A stretch of 64,000 bases of DNA. Source: Micropterix aruncella (taxonomy: Eukaryota; Arthropoda; Insecta; Lepidoptera; Micropterigidae). Where the stretch lies: assembly GCA_944548615.1 (NCBI GenBank), contig OX155961.1:13536804-13600803 (forward strand), read 5' to 3'. The position numbers were made by a program, and so were the translations under genes. Of this stretch, positions 44,228 to 54,742 are shown in pieces. Position 1 is the stretch's first letter. Each line of letters opens with the position of its first letter. The notes beneath the pieces are model-generated. The model had not been told where the DNA came from and did no database searches. It worked only from the letters and a program-made list of their open reading frames with translations.

Positions 44228-46874
44228 GTCATGGATGAAGCACTATATAAAATTACCAATAATAAAAATAAAGATGTTATGGTTTGTGGTGATTTTAATA
44301 TCAATTTATTAGAAAATACTACAACTAGTAGTAGGCTTACATCTTTTTTTCTATGCTATAATCTTATGAATCTTTTCTTAGAACCTACGAGAATTACCTC
44401 AGAATCCTCAACTTGTATTGACAACATTTTCACAAATATTGAACCAGTTCATAAATCGACACTGAATAAGATAGATTCTGACCACTTAGGCCAATTAGTT
44501 ATATTGAAAGACATTAGGAACAAAAATATGATACAAAAAGAAATTAAATGTACTCCCGTCAATGATACTCGGCTTACACAGTTTAGAGATAATGTATGTT
44601 CGCGATTAGTAGAAGTTGACTATGATGAAGACCCAAACCGATATTATAACTCTTTGTTTGATGTAATACAATCAGAATGCAGTAGAATATTTAAGACTAA
44701 GACCAAAAAAATTGCAAATACTCTTACATTCAGTGATTGGGCGACGCCTGAAATATATAGAAATAGGAATAAACTTTTTGATTTATATGCAGAGAAATCA
44801 TTTAATAAAAGTAACGAATTTGCCAAATATGTCAAAAACGTCTCAAAATGCTTTAAAAGAGATTGTGCTATTGCAAAATCAAAGTTTATTAATAATAAAA
44901 TTATAAACAGTACAGATGTCGTAAAAACGACTTGGTAAATTATCAACAAAGAAACTGGAAAATTCAAAACTCGTGACCTTCAATTTGAATTGTTAATTAA
45001 AGATAAGCTCATTACCAGTCATAGAGAAGTGGCTTATGCATTTGAATCGTTTTTTGCAGATATTCCAGTTTCAACTACCAAGACGCTCAACTCATCTTCT
45101 ATAGTGGCTGAATCTTTGCTCATACAGAACGTTCATAGATGTGATGTAGACTTTAGTTTTAAGTCGATCTATCCCATAGAAATTATTAAAACTTTCAAAA
45201 ATTTACATTTGAAAAAGACACTCGACCTGGATGGACTCTCTGTTAAAATTATTAGTTCTGTAATATATTCAATGGCCCCCCATTTATCAGCTCTTTTTAA
45301 CAGATGTATTGAAACTGGCGTATTTCCTAATCTTATGAAACACAGTAAAATAGTACCATTATTTAAAAGCGGTAGTAAAACCGACCCTACTAACTTTAGA
45401 CCTGTATCGATACTGCCGACTCTTAGTAAGCTGTTTGAAAAAATTATGTTAAACCAGCTACTCATACATTTCCACACTTATAAATTAATGCATAAGAAAC
45501 AATTTGGTTTCACACGGGGTCGTTCAACAACCGATGCAGGTGTTGAGCTTATTCATGAAATTTTTAATGCCTGGGAGGAGTCACGAGATGTAGTCGGCAT
45601 ATTTTGTGACCTTTCCAAGGCCTTTGACTGCGTACAGCACGACACATTGGTTAGGAAACTTGAACACTACGGCATTACAGGTAGTTCATTAGCCCTTCTT
45701 AAAAACTATTTAAATGATAGGGTTCAGAAGGTTGATGTTGGCGGAGAGAGATCATCCGGCTCGTTAGTATACATGGGAGTACCACAAGGTTCAATACTTG
45801 GACCGTTTCTTTTTCTTATTTATATAAATGATTTACCTTACACAGTAAAACCAAATTGTGAGATAGTTTTATTCGCAGATGATACCTCTTTGCTATTCAA
45901 AGTAGGTAGACAACAAAATAATTATGACGATGTGAATGATTCTATCTCGAATGCTGTGGAATGGTTCGCAGCAAACAATCTGCTACTAAATGAAAAGAAA
46001 ACAAAACGTATAAAATTCTCACTTCCAAATGTAAAGCAGATAGGGCCAAATATTATCATAAAAAATAAGCGCCTAGAACTGGTCGATTCCACTGTATTCC
46101 TTGGTATCACTTTAGATAAAAAGCTACAATGGGGACCACACATTAAGAAATTGGCCGACAGGCTAAGTTCTGCGGCATATGCTGTAAAAAAAATTCGTAA
46201 TTTAACAGATATAGACACCGCGAGGCTGGTTTACTTCAGCTATTTTCACAGCTTGATGTCGTATGGCATCTTGCTGTGGGGCCATGCTGCTGACGCTGAT
46301 AAAATATTTATACTACAGAAACGAGCCATTCGCGCTATTTATAAATTGGGTGCTAGACAGTCGTTACGCGGAAAATTTAAAGAAATCAATATTTTGACAC
46401 TTGCATCTCATTACATCTATGAAAACTTAATGTATGTGCATAAAAATAAAGAACTGTTTTTAAAAAACTCTGATAGGCATGGTGTCAATACTAGAAATAA
46501 AAATAAACTTGCTGACCATAAAAGTCGACTCTCCAAAACCACAAAATCATTCAAAGGGCAATGTATACGCTTCTACAATAAAGTCCCAGTAAACATGCAA
46601 ATTTTATCTGTGATACAATTTAAGTCATTTATTAAGAAGAAGCTGTACTTAAAGGGCTACTATAAAATAAATGATTATCTAGACGACAAAGACCCTTGGA
46701 AATAAAATGGTTACCTCGATATTTAATATCACGTTATATGTCACAATAATTTGTTATAATGTCACAATATCTTAATTTTTTATCATTTATGTATGTTTGT
46801 ATGCATTATTGACGTCAAAAAGTTACGATTTCGTACTATTTTGAATAAAAAACTTATGATTATGATTATGATTA
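44228..46874 (+). mobile_element. LINE J7 (Jockey superfamily), best preserved
   Basis: 5' truncated within the endonuclease; complete RT; 3' UTR 46706-46849 and a (TTATGA)n tail (46850-46872). Nested in the mariner-type element. Of all LINEs here it has the longest intact reading frame, hence probably one of the younger insertions. Confidence 0.9.
44231..46705 (+). pseudogene. LINE J7 endonuclease-RT polyprotein with one stop
   Basis: One reading frame throughout, broken only by a TAA at 44936-44938 (after KTTW). The part before it (235 codons) is the end of an APE-type endonuclease: VCGDFNINLL, STCIDNIFTN and SDHLGQLV (the SDH catalytic end). The part after (571 codons) is the RT: FRPVSILPTLSKLFEK, GIFCDLSKAFDCV (Asp207), GVPQGSILGPFLFLIYINDL (263-282) and LFADDTSLLF (FADD 295-298), then the LINE C-terminal domain. 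The protein nicks target DNA and primes reverse transcription on it. The endonuclease N-terminus is missing, so the copy is inactive. Confidence 0.93.
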
Positions 46875-47383
46875 ACGGTCCGAAGATCATATCAGCACAA
46901 ATTGCGCACCACACTGTCACTTTTTGTCAGTAAAGAGGGACTTTTTCAATAATTTGAGGGTTTCGATAGCATAGAACGCTTTATTGTGTTCTTTGAAGGA
47001 GCGCTTTTCACTTTATTTTTTTCTTTCCATGCACGTTGAGTTTTCACTATTGATACGTTATTTTGAATATACACCTCAAAAAATTCAGCGCTTTCGACTG
47101 GTGTCTACTACTCCATAGTATTTTTTTCCTAAGACTGACATGTGAAACACGTGCTATCATTAGTCAATCTCACCTTTCTTTTCAAAGTTACAGTGTTGCC
47201 AGATAGGTCCACCTAATACGACAAACCATGTACATAAATAAATAAATACATATTTTAAAGGTGAAATAAATCAAACAATAATAGTCAAAGATTGGTTCAA
47301 AGCGTGAATAAAGATCAGAAGCAAAATATACTCTCGCAAAAAATATGCTGTGTGGCATATTTCCCAGTTTATTACATTACTCG

Positions 47384-48290
47384 CATTATCCTGAAAGTCG
47401 CGGATGCAGAGTCCTCCGTCCAGATAAAACTCTTTAGTCCCTATCCCGAAAGATTAAGTTTTTATGGTCGGCCGTTAATGTAGAATTAAATGTTCCACGG
47501 GAATCAAATATCCTCAAATACCACGTGTGCAAAATAAATAAATACCATGATCTTTCGAATGCAGTGACCCGGAACGGCATCACTATTCACCTCCACGCGG
47601 TGGAAGTTGGTGGTCGTATACGTAACTTGCCAGAAATATCTCTGTTTCACCTCTTTCACCAAAAATAATCATCTTCAACCTAAACAAGTAAATATATTAA
47701 ACAGAATATAAACGACCATTTTTACAGAAAATAAACTATTGTATTTATATTTATTTTTATTATGGTTTATTATATACAATATTTGTAGTTTATGTATTTA
47801 TCCATAAACATACATGTGTATTTCCGGAATGTACTTAATCAGATCTTTCATTTGACTCTAAACACGATATATTTATGTTAATTTATTGACATTTGGACAT
47901 TTAGACAACTACTTACTTGCTATTTGGACAGTTAAGGTACCTTATGGCACTCGGAATGACAACGATTCTACCAATACCACACACTTCTAAATCGGTTCAA
48001 GCATTTAGAAGTCATGGTGGAATACATAAACGGAAAACAAACATAGGTTTACCCTGAATGCATTAAAATCCTTTTTTGTTAGGCAGTCCTGTAAAAATAA
48101 TGTAGAACTGCATCTCCAGTTTTATGGGTTGAAGGGAGATTGAATGGGTGGTAAGGTGGAACTCAGACATTTTTCCTAAACCTACCATAATCGGTCTTAA
48201 GTCCAGAGACCACAACTCACCCCCAGAAGTGTAATAATATATTTACCGGCCGTTGAATAAATGACAGCTATGTTTGTATTTATTACATTC
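47384..48290 (+). mobile_element. Endonuclease-type retrotransposon, copy 3 (fragment)
   Basis: 47384-47675 follows the endonuclease domain of the copy at 50236 (TCCGTCCAGATA, GGGAATCAAATATCC, ATAAATACCATGATCTT, CACGCGGTGGAAGTTGG) but with stops and indels. 48118-48290 follows the end of the ORF and the 3' UTR (GGGTGGTAAGGTGGAA, CCTAAACCTACCA, CCCCCAGAAGTGTAA, GTTTGTATTTATT). Repeat X lies between. The remnant ends only some 35-60 bp before exon B. Confidence 0.8.
47690..48115 (+). repeat. Repeat X inserted in retrotransposon copy 3
   Basis: Same sequence as 58230-58800: CAAGTAAATATATTAA, AACACGATATATTTATGTTA, GACATTTGGACATTTAGACA, TTAAGGTACCTTATGGCACT, TTAGAAGTCATGGTGGAATA, GGCAGTCCTGTAAAAATAA. 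Splits the retrotransposon fragment. Confidence 0.75.
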
Positions 48291-48325
48291 AAGGCAATGT
48301 GTGATTTTGGTTTGATTTGTTTCAG

Positions 48326-48454
48326 AATCGAGGCGGCGGTTTAGACATGAACGTGATACCAGCGTGGAAAGAAGGGATCACCGGCCGGGGGGTCGTCGTC
48401 ACCATTCTGGATGATGGTCTGGAGACGGATCATCCTGATTTGGTCGCTAATTAT
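48326..48454 (+). CDS. Fur: Furin-like convertase exon B: catalytic Asp
   Basis: Acceptor TTTCAG ends at 48325; donor GTGAGT starts at 48455. The exon is 129 bp, 43 codons, phase 0-0. It reads [14 protein letters not shown], then a short variable part, then [16 protein letters not shown]. The first D of the LDDG motif is the catalytic Asp of the subtilisin triad, as known from the family. It joins exon A (WYL) and exon C (DPAASYD) without breaking the conserved order. The intron on each side is crowded: a retrotransposon 3' remnant ends within roughly 35-60 bp of the acceptor, and a Rep-A copy starts about 48 bp after the donor. Confidence 0.95.
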
Positions 48455-48502
48455 GTGAGTACTATAACAATATTAGTAATTCCGATTAGTGACACAACTA
48501 GA

Positions 48503-49132
48503 GCTGTCAACTACAAGGAGCGAACCCGTCATCTCAGGAAGTTTTAAAGAAATTTGATCGTTCTGTCTCCCGTGAGGTGAACGCAGAAGACTTAGGACAA
48601 AAACAGTCCACCGTCAAGCTCCGCCACATGCCCTTAAGAGGCCAACGGATTATCCGCGAGATAACCAGGTATGTTACCCAGCGGGCTTACACTCACGCCC
48701 TTACTTCCAATTAAGACCAGATTACTCCGGTCTCTCGACTGGTTACGAGTTCGAGGTCGCTTGCGCGGTCCTCTTCCTTACGAAGCGGTGAAACGGGGTA
48801 AACCGAATCAATCGGGGACCACGGCATCCTGGCTGTTCACCCAGGATCGGGTAGCCAATGGTCGTTTCAAGAGCAGTCGCCGTAAGGTCCGCAACCACCC
48901 CCGCTCTATAGGAAACAGTACTGCTTCCAGACTCCCCCCACTGGCGATTGGCTTACGCCGCCAGGAGCGCCAGAAGGTTGATTTCTAGGGGAAACTAGCC
49001 CTAAGGCCAGAGTCCTGCCCGGGATCGCACTTCATGCGTGGAGGCCGCCGGATGGGTGGTGACCCGTGAGTGTGACCAATTCTGAACAGAATGGGTCTTC
49101 GTGGCCAACTCAGCAAGGGCCTATTAGCTCCC
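48503..49132 (-). repeat. Rep-A, reversed copy just after exon B
   Basis: Begins AGCTGTCAACTACAAGGAGC and ends GGGCCTATTAGCTCCC. Colinear with the reversed copy at 39441, with a ~70-bp deletion near 48950. Starts 48 bp after the exon B splice donor. Confidence 0.85.
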
Positions 49133-49616
49133 AATGGGTAGCTCCCTGTGGACGATTAGGTACACAGTGAGGAAGGACAGTTCTTGGCCTAACATAGAGA
49201 TGGAGCTCCGATTAGAAAATGAATATTATTTTAAATTTGAAAGTCACCAATGCCGCAATTTTTTCATCTGTCAAATAAAAAAAATACAGTCTACACATAA
49301 GATCGGGCCAACATCAACACCCCGCTTTTTTAGAGAGCACACGTTTTATGAAACCACGGTCATTCGCCTGCTTTAACGATACATTTGCACGTGCTGGCAG
49401 TGACGTCCACCTAGGGCCCGCCCGAGGGAACTGTTCTAGCGAACTACAGATACCCTGCTGCTTAAACTTGCAGGATACAAGTGCAAACAGATTTTACTTA
49501 GGCCTTCCGGGGTAATTAGGCTGCCGGAGGGAATCTGGTCCATGAGCCGAACAATAATACAAACTGGCCATCGTGGCCCAAGCTGCGTGATACCATCTGA
49601 GCTCTCTACGCGGACA
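49133..49616. other. Non-coding, nothing recognised
   Basis: Includes a moderately GC-rich piece (49380-49600). No repeat family could be matched with confidence. Confidence 0.35.
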
Positions 49617-50055
49617 TTTGGAGTTGTCGATTACAACGGGCGAACCCGTCATCCCAGGAAGTTTTAACAGAAGCGATCGTTTTATCTCCCGTGATGTGAG
49701 CGTAGAAGACTTTGGGACGAGTACAAATATACCGGGCGTGCCCGTCAGAGGCCAATGCCTTACGGTGAGGTGGCCCGGTGGGCAGCCTTGCCCCCTGACT
49801 ACCAGTTTTAGCATAATATCTCCGTCAAGAATTAACCATCTGGATACCTCCGACCTTCCTACTGTTTACGGGTCCGAAGTCCAAAGTACCTGCCGTATAT
49901 TCAGCGTGATTCAGTTTGAATCTATCGCGGACCATTGGCATCTTTTGCCCGGCTTTGAATTTAAGATCAGGTAGCCAGTTGGTCATTTCAAGAGTGTTTG
50001 ACGACAGGTCAACATTCACCTCCGCTGCTTAGGAGACATTCAATTTCCATAGTCT
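49617..50055 (-). repeat. Rep-A, diverged reversed copy
   Basis: GTCGATTACAACGGGCGAAC, CGTAGAAGACTTTGGGACGA, ATCTATCGCGGACCATTGGC, GGTCATTTCAAGAGTGTTTG and CACCTCCGCTGCTTAGGAGA follow the Rep-A order with many substitutions. Older than the other copies. Confidence 0.7.
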
Positions 50056-50145
50056 CCACACTCATTGAACTACTAGGAAATTCTCACACATTGAATAACT
50101 AGGAATTTTGTTGAAATTTCATTACTCTGTTGGGTTTTTTATTAC

Positions 50146-50835
50146 CTCGCTCGTTGGAGCTTTGCCGAGGATAGTTCTTGTCCCCTCTGTAGCAATACCC
50201 CTTGCACAGCTAGACACATTCTAGCTGGCTGCAAGGTGGCCTTAGATCAAGGACGGTACACTTACCGTCATGACAAAGTTCTCGGTGTTATTCGCGAGGT
50301 AATTAGTCTCTCAGTGGCTCGTGCCAACAAGGGTTTGACAGTATCCTCCAAACCCCCAATACAGTTTGTGCGGGATGGCTCTAAAGGCAAAAAACATTTA
50401 ACTACAAAACCTTTCTCAATAATTGAGAAAGCTACAGGTTGGATCCTGGAGGTAGATTCGGTCTCTAAGCAGTATAAATTCCCTCAAAGTCTCGGATGCA
50501 CAGCCCTCCGTCCAGATATAACTCTTTACTCTCTATCTCGGAGGGTGGCCCTTATTGTAAAATTAACTGTTCCATGGGAATCAAATATCCCAAAAGACCA
50601 CGAGTACAAATTAAATAAATACCATGATCTTGCAAATGCCGTAACCCGGAACCGCTTCACTGTTCACCTTCACGCGGTGGAAGTTGGCGCTCGTGGCCTG
50701 CCAGCTAAATCTCTATTTCACCTCTTTAAAGATCTTGGCCTTTCCAGAAAAATAATCAACTCTTTCTTAGAAAAAATATCTAAAACTGCGATTTGCGCAT
50801 CTCAAATTCTATGGCTTCGAAGGGGGAGTGAATAG
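50146..50835 (+). pseudogene. Zinc knuckle and endonuclease domain, open reading frame
   Basis: The frame is open from the truncation point to TAG at 50833-50835 (about 230 codons). It starts LARWSFAEDSSCPLCSNTPC and continues TARHILAGCK, giving an intact C-x2-C-x8-H-x4-C knuckle; RYTYRHDKVL follows. The endonuclease has LRPDITLYS and IVKLTVPWE. The position that is Glu in the other copy (IVELTVPWE) is Lys here, so a likely catalytic acidic residue is lost even though the frame is open. The RT domain is absent. Confidence 0.9.
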
Positions 50836-51010
50836 GTGGTAAGGTGAACGCTCACATGTGGCAAGACAGCTGTCCTAAACCTACCACAGCCGGTCGTAAG
50901 TCTGGAATCCACTGCTCACCCCCCAGAAGTGTAAAAAAATAGTATTATGATGGGCCCGACTCCGGTCTGTGAATTCCATGGCAGCTCCGTTTGTATTTAT
51001 TTATATATGT
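50146..51010 (+). mobile_element. Endonuclease-type retrotransposon, copy 2 (3' part)
   Basis: 5' truncated at about 50146, then colinear with the minus-strand element at 10880-14232 through its 3' UTR (TAAACCTACCACAGCCGGTC, GTGAATTCCATGGCAGCTCC, to about 51010). Confidence 0.9.
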
Positions 51011-51290
51011 ATCAACATTTTCCTTACGGTTATACAGAATTTACAGTATACTGTAGTTTCAACAAGATTCATGTGTCCGACTATAACCGTACGTATACTA
51101 CTACATGCAGTCATGTCAGAAGCGAGATTCCAAGGTCGCGACGGAATTAAATAACATTATATTTTAACATTACGACACGGTAACTACTGTCACGCCAGCA
51201 CCGTTCCGAGTTATATACGTAATCCTAGTTGACAAATGCGTTTTTCCGTGTTTACATCGTTATATTTTTTCCGTGTAAGCCGACTAAGAT
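51003..51290 (+). repeat. Dispersed repeat C
   Basis: TATATATGTATCAACATTTT, GTTTCAACAAGATTCATGTG, CGACTATAACCGTACGTATA, TACGTAATCC, ending GTTATATTTTTTCCGTGTAA. Parallel to 8430-8654, with pieces at 17450-17630 and 18180-18200. Non-coding. Confidence 0.55.
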
Positions 51291-52713
51291 AACATCATCA
51301 TCATCATTACCATCTAGAAATACGTGCTACCTCTTTAATAGTCTGAACGTCCATAGTAACTGGCGCAATGCTCCTCTGAATTTAGCAAGGTTTACATAAA
51401 TCCGGCTTGCGTAAAGTCGTCCATAAATCGATGGTTAGGCGATACTTCCGCATGTTAAAAAACCGCTATAAACGTCGCCGTCTACCATGTCAGTGTAGTA
51501 ATGGCAAGAGCGAACGCACCGGGATATAAAACGGAGTTTAGCATTGGCGCAAAGGGAGTTTACGCGATGCACGCCGTAAATTCCGCTGTAAATTCAGCGA
51601 CGTTTCTGCCCGCTATCTGCTGGACGTGTGGCGCTTTGTCGCGGATAATCGAAAAAAAACGTTGGTAAGTCCTTCCATTTAGGTTTGGTAGTTACGTTGC
51701 TTAATGTTACATTGTGTGTCTTACTAAGTTGAAAAAAAATCGGGGCGGGTAGTATCGCTACGTACCGAATTTTGTTTGCGTGAAAACGTCTCTCGTGGAC
51801 CATCAGGTATATTTTTTAAAACTTTCATTCCACAACACCTTTATCCACACGACGACGCACAAATAACTTGTGTAACCCTTTCTGTTGCGGAGTTTATTTA
51901 TTTATTTATTTATTGATTTATTTAACAGGGAAAACATACAGCGCTACAAAAAAATATTACAATTACATTATATATACAATATTTCTGGCCGATGACATGC
52001 TTTCAACAATAGTTTTAGTTAGTTAAGTCTCCAATACGCACAGTGCATTCTGTGGGGGTTGGGAGGGGAAAAGGAAAGGAAAAGGAAGGAATGGGTGTTA
52101 ATAGATTTTAAGTAATAATGTGCAGTACAAAAAATAAGAAAAATTTAAGAAAAAATTGAAAAATTGAAAAATTAAGAAAAATAAAAAAAATATATATATA
52201 CTCCATCATATAAACCTGTCATATACAGTTAAAGAACAAAGAACGAAAAAACAAATAGTCCCTAAGACATAAGTATCTCATGAGAAATGTCTATGTCGCA
52301 TTTTCGATTAATTTTAAGTATATGTTTTGCTTGCTAAAGTATATGTTTTGCTGTTACTAATTCTTTGGTCGCACAGAGTGAATTACGAAGCTCTTTTACA
52401 CCCCCCACCCCCCCTCCTCCCAGATTAATGACGTAGGCGCACGATAGCGTTAGTGCACTAATAGACAACGTACAGTGGTCTATTTTCAGAAAACATCCAA
52501 CACTTGGCGATACAACCTTTGAGTCACGAGATATAATATTTTCTTAGCGACAATAAAAGCGTTTCATCGCTCACTCTGGTTAAATATAAAACAAGTATGT
52601 AAACCTTTTTAAATACCGAGCGGATAATCAAAGCATTCGAGGGAGACTATGGACGAGTCGCAGCCACTGCCTCATCCAAAAATGCGCAAAGATTTGACGA
52701 GATAGACGGTTGC
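51291..52713. other. Non-coding; probable LINE 3' UTR remnant
   Basis: TTTATTTATTTATTTATTGA at about 51893 followed by AACAGGGAAAACATACAGCG resembles the reversed 3' tails of the LINEs at 14889 and 29202, but no coding part remains. AT-rich low complexity at 52130-52195; a C-rich run near 52400. Confidence 0.4.
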
Positions 52714-53224
52714 CTATAGTAGGGCCAAAATCAACGTGCACCTGGAGTCATAAATCATTAGGCCGGATGGTGCGCGTAAGGATGTCCAACAAGTCGACGT
52801 TGCTTATCGATAATTCACTCAAATCAAATAATTTATTCTCTTAAAAACTTAAAATATATTTTTAATATTCTTTAAACTTTTATTTCACTTTATTGTTGCA
52901 TGTATACGTTAGTTTGTATTTACGAATTTTTTTCTTAATAGATGAGTTTAAAACTAACTAAAGCAATCATTACAAATTATTACGAAAATTTTCATCATAA
53001 TCTATAATATCCATCGATATCTCTTGGCATCTATATCGATCAAACCATCGATCCATCATAGTCCATCGATAATCCATCGATACATCGATAATCCATCGAT
53101 ACTGCTATTATTATTTTTAAAACACGCATCCCCATAGTGCGAGCGAAAGACAGCGAGTGTGAGCGAGAGGTCCGGCCTAATGATTTATGACTCCAGGTGC
53201 ACGTTGATTTTGGCCCTACTATAG
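52714..53224. mobile_element. Tc1/mariner-type MITE with ~54-bp inverted ends
   Basis: CTATAGTAGGGCCAAAATCA continuing to GTCATAAATCATTAGGCCGGA is the exact inverted match of the right end (TCCGGCCTAATGATTTATGA ... GGCCCTACTATAG). TA next to TAGTAGGG and CCCTACTA fits a TA target site. The interior holds TCCATCGATAATCCATCGAT-type repeats (53040-53105). Non-coding. Confidence 0.85.
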
Positions 53225-53400
53225 TAAATTCGGGTTCAGTTCCCAGTTGTAACACCATTTTTCGTTGGGTTAAAATTAACGTATTTGTGTTCGAATTCTG
53301 TCTATCAGAAATATACAAAAGGTGTCGTCGACATCGAGAAGCCAGAGAATGGGTTTGAATTTGGAGTTTTTTTTGGCCAGTCTTCAAAATATTCCATACA
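53225..53400 (+). repeat. tRNA-derived SINE, 3' part (split by the MITE)
   Basis: TTCGGGTTCAGTTCCCAG is a box-B-like sequence, then CACCATTTTTCGTTGGG and TTCGAATTCTGTC, as after box B in the SINE at 8655. The part with box A would lie left of 52714 (AGACGGTTGCCTATAG), so the MITE appears to have landed within the SINE head. A third, poorer SINE-like piece is at 53490-53620. Confidence 0.55.
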
Positions 53401-53624
53401 TTAGTCTCTAACTATCGGCGAAACCGTCGATTGTTTATAATCGCCGCTCCGTCTAAAGTAGAAGTATCTCAAGCAATTCTGAAGCATCGGCGTAGCTGAC
53501 CGAGAGGTTGCCAGTTCTTTCCATTGTAAAACAGTCCGAAATAGGCAAATTTGTATTTTTTCATACTTTCCGATTCCGAAAATCCCAATAACGTGATTAC
53601 GTAATATTTGGATGGACCCTTAGG

Positions 53625-54240
53625 AGTGACGCAGAATCATTGTGTTTTTAAATAATTCTTATATATTTTCTCAAATAAAATGATAAATAATAATAATTTC
53701 TCGGGTTTTCCGGGTGATTCTGACCGTGGAATTGTTGATGAATTATAACCCTATAGCGAGAATCACCAGGTTCGTTAGTTTGCACTTGTAGTTTTTAGAG
53801 TAAAATACCTCGATTGCCAGATAATACACCGAAATAACGATGGCTTTATTTTTTCCTCGTTACGCTCATTTAAACCGTTTTATTCGAGAGCTGGCTAAAA
53901 CAGCCGTTCAAACGAATTGCCCATTTTATCTTTCTTTGCCACTTTACTGGTGTACAAAATCGTAAATTATCTGCTCAGCGATTCGCGCCCGTCCGCGCTA
54001 CCGCCGAACGGTCATTTCTCTGTGATTGCATTTTCAAAGTTTTACTGCCAGGTGCTTAGGTATTACGGCAAAGTGACGCCGTAAAAATGAGCCGTAAAAC
54101 TGCTAATTAATTTGTCCTGGCCTTTGCACCTCCCGCTGCCCCGTCTGAATAAACTGACGTACCCAGAATAATGTTGTGACTTGTATGTTAGGGGGTGTTT
54201 GCAAGTAGGTACGGCATAACGGCAGGAGTCAAATGTTTCT
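53625..54240. other. Non-coding, nothing recognised
   Basis: No domain or repeat end found. Confidence 0.4.
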
Positions 54241-54242
54241 AT

Positions 54243-54742
54243 TAGGGATGGACATCAAAGGATAAACATCGATGTTACCATCGATACCAAAATCGTAACG
54301 CAAACAGCGATGGTCGAAAAATATCGTTAGCAAATCTTCGATATTAAGATCATCTAAACATCGATATTTTCTTTTGGAAAACGTTAGCCTCGTTTCTTTT
54401 AATAAAATCAATAATAGCTATTAACACAATTATATTAAATATAATTCAACATGGTATTAAAAATGAAACAAAAAAAGTAATCAAATATAGATTTAAAATA
54501 GGAAATGGCAGTGTTTAAAGTCATGAATTTATTTCCAAAATTCGTTGTATAAATTTTTAAGAAGTATCAACTTCCGTAACATATTATCATTCAAATTAAA
54601 AAGAAACATTATGTATAGCTAAGAAATATTAAAGAAAGGGCATCGTTGGTGCCAAAACATCGATAGCGCATCATCGATGTAAGAAACATCTAACATCGAT
54701 CTCTAACCATCGATGTTTTCGATATATCGGACATCGATGTTA
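54243..54742. repeat. ATCGAT-rich element, possible hAT-type MITE
   Basis: Both ends are dense in CATCGATG-type motifs (54255-54370 and 54640-54740) with an AT-rich centre. The ends TAGGGATGGACATC and GATGTTAATGCCTA are weakly inverted. Flanking 8-mers GTTTCTAT and GTTTTATT match at only 6 of 8, so the class is tentative. Confidence 0.4.

Larger units (their letters stand above)
43616..47213 (-). mobile_element. Second mariner-type transposon, split by a LINE
   Basis: GGTGGACC at 43616 and GGTCCACC ending 47213 are inverted ends next to TA (43614-43615, 47214-47215), the Tc1/mariner target. Minus-strand translations of 43730-44170 in mixed frames give GAPPHTARATIHFL, FLCGYLKS-like and EIHA-like blocks, as in the C-terminal half of mariner transposases, with many stops and shifts. 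The remaining mariner DNA is about 0.95 kb, so it is decayed and probably internally deleted. The LINE at 44228-46874 sits inside. Confidence 0.7.
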
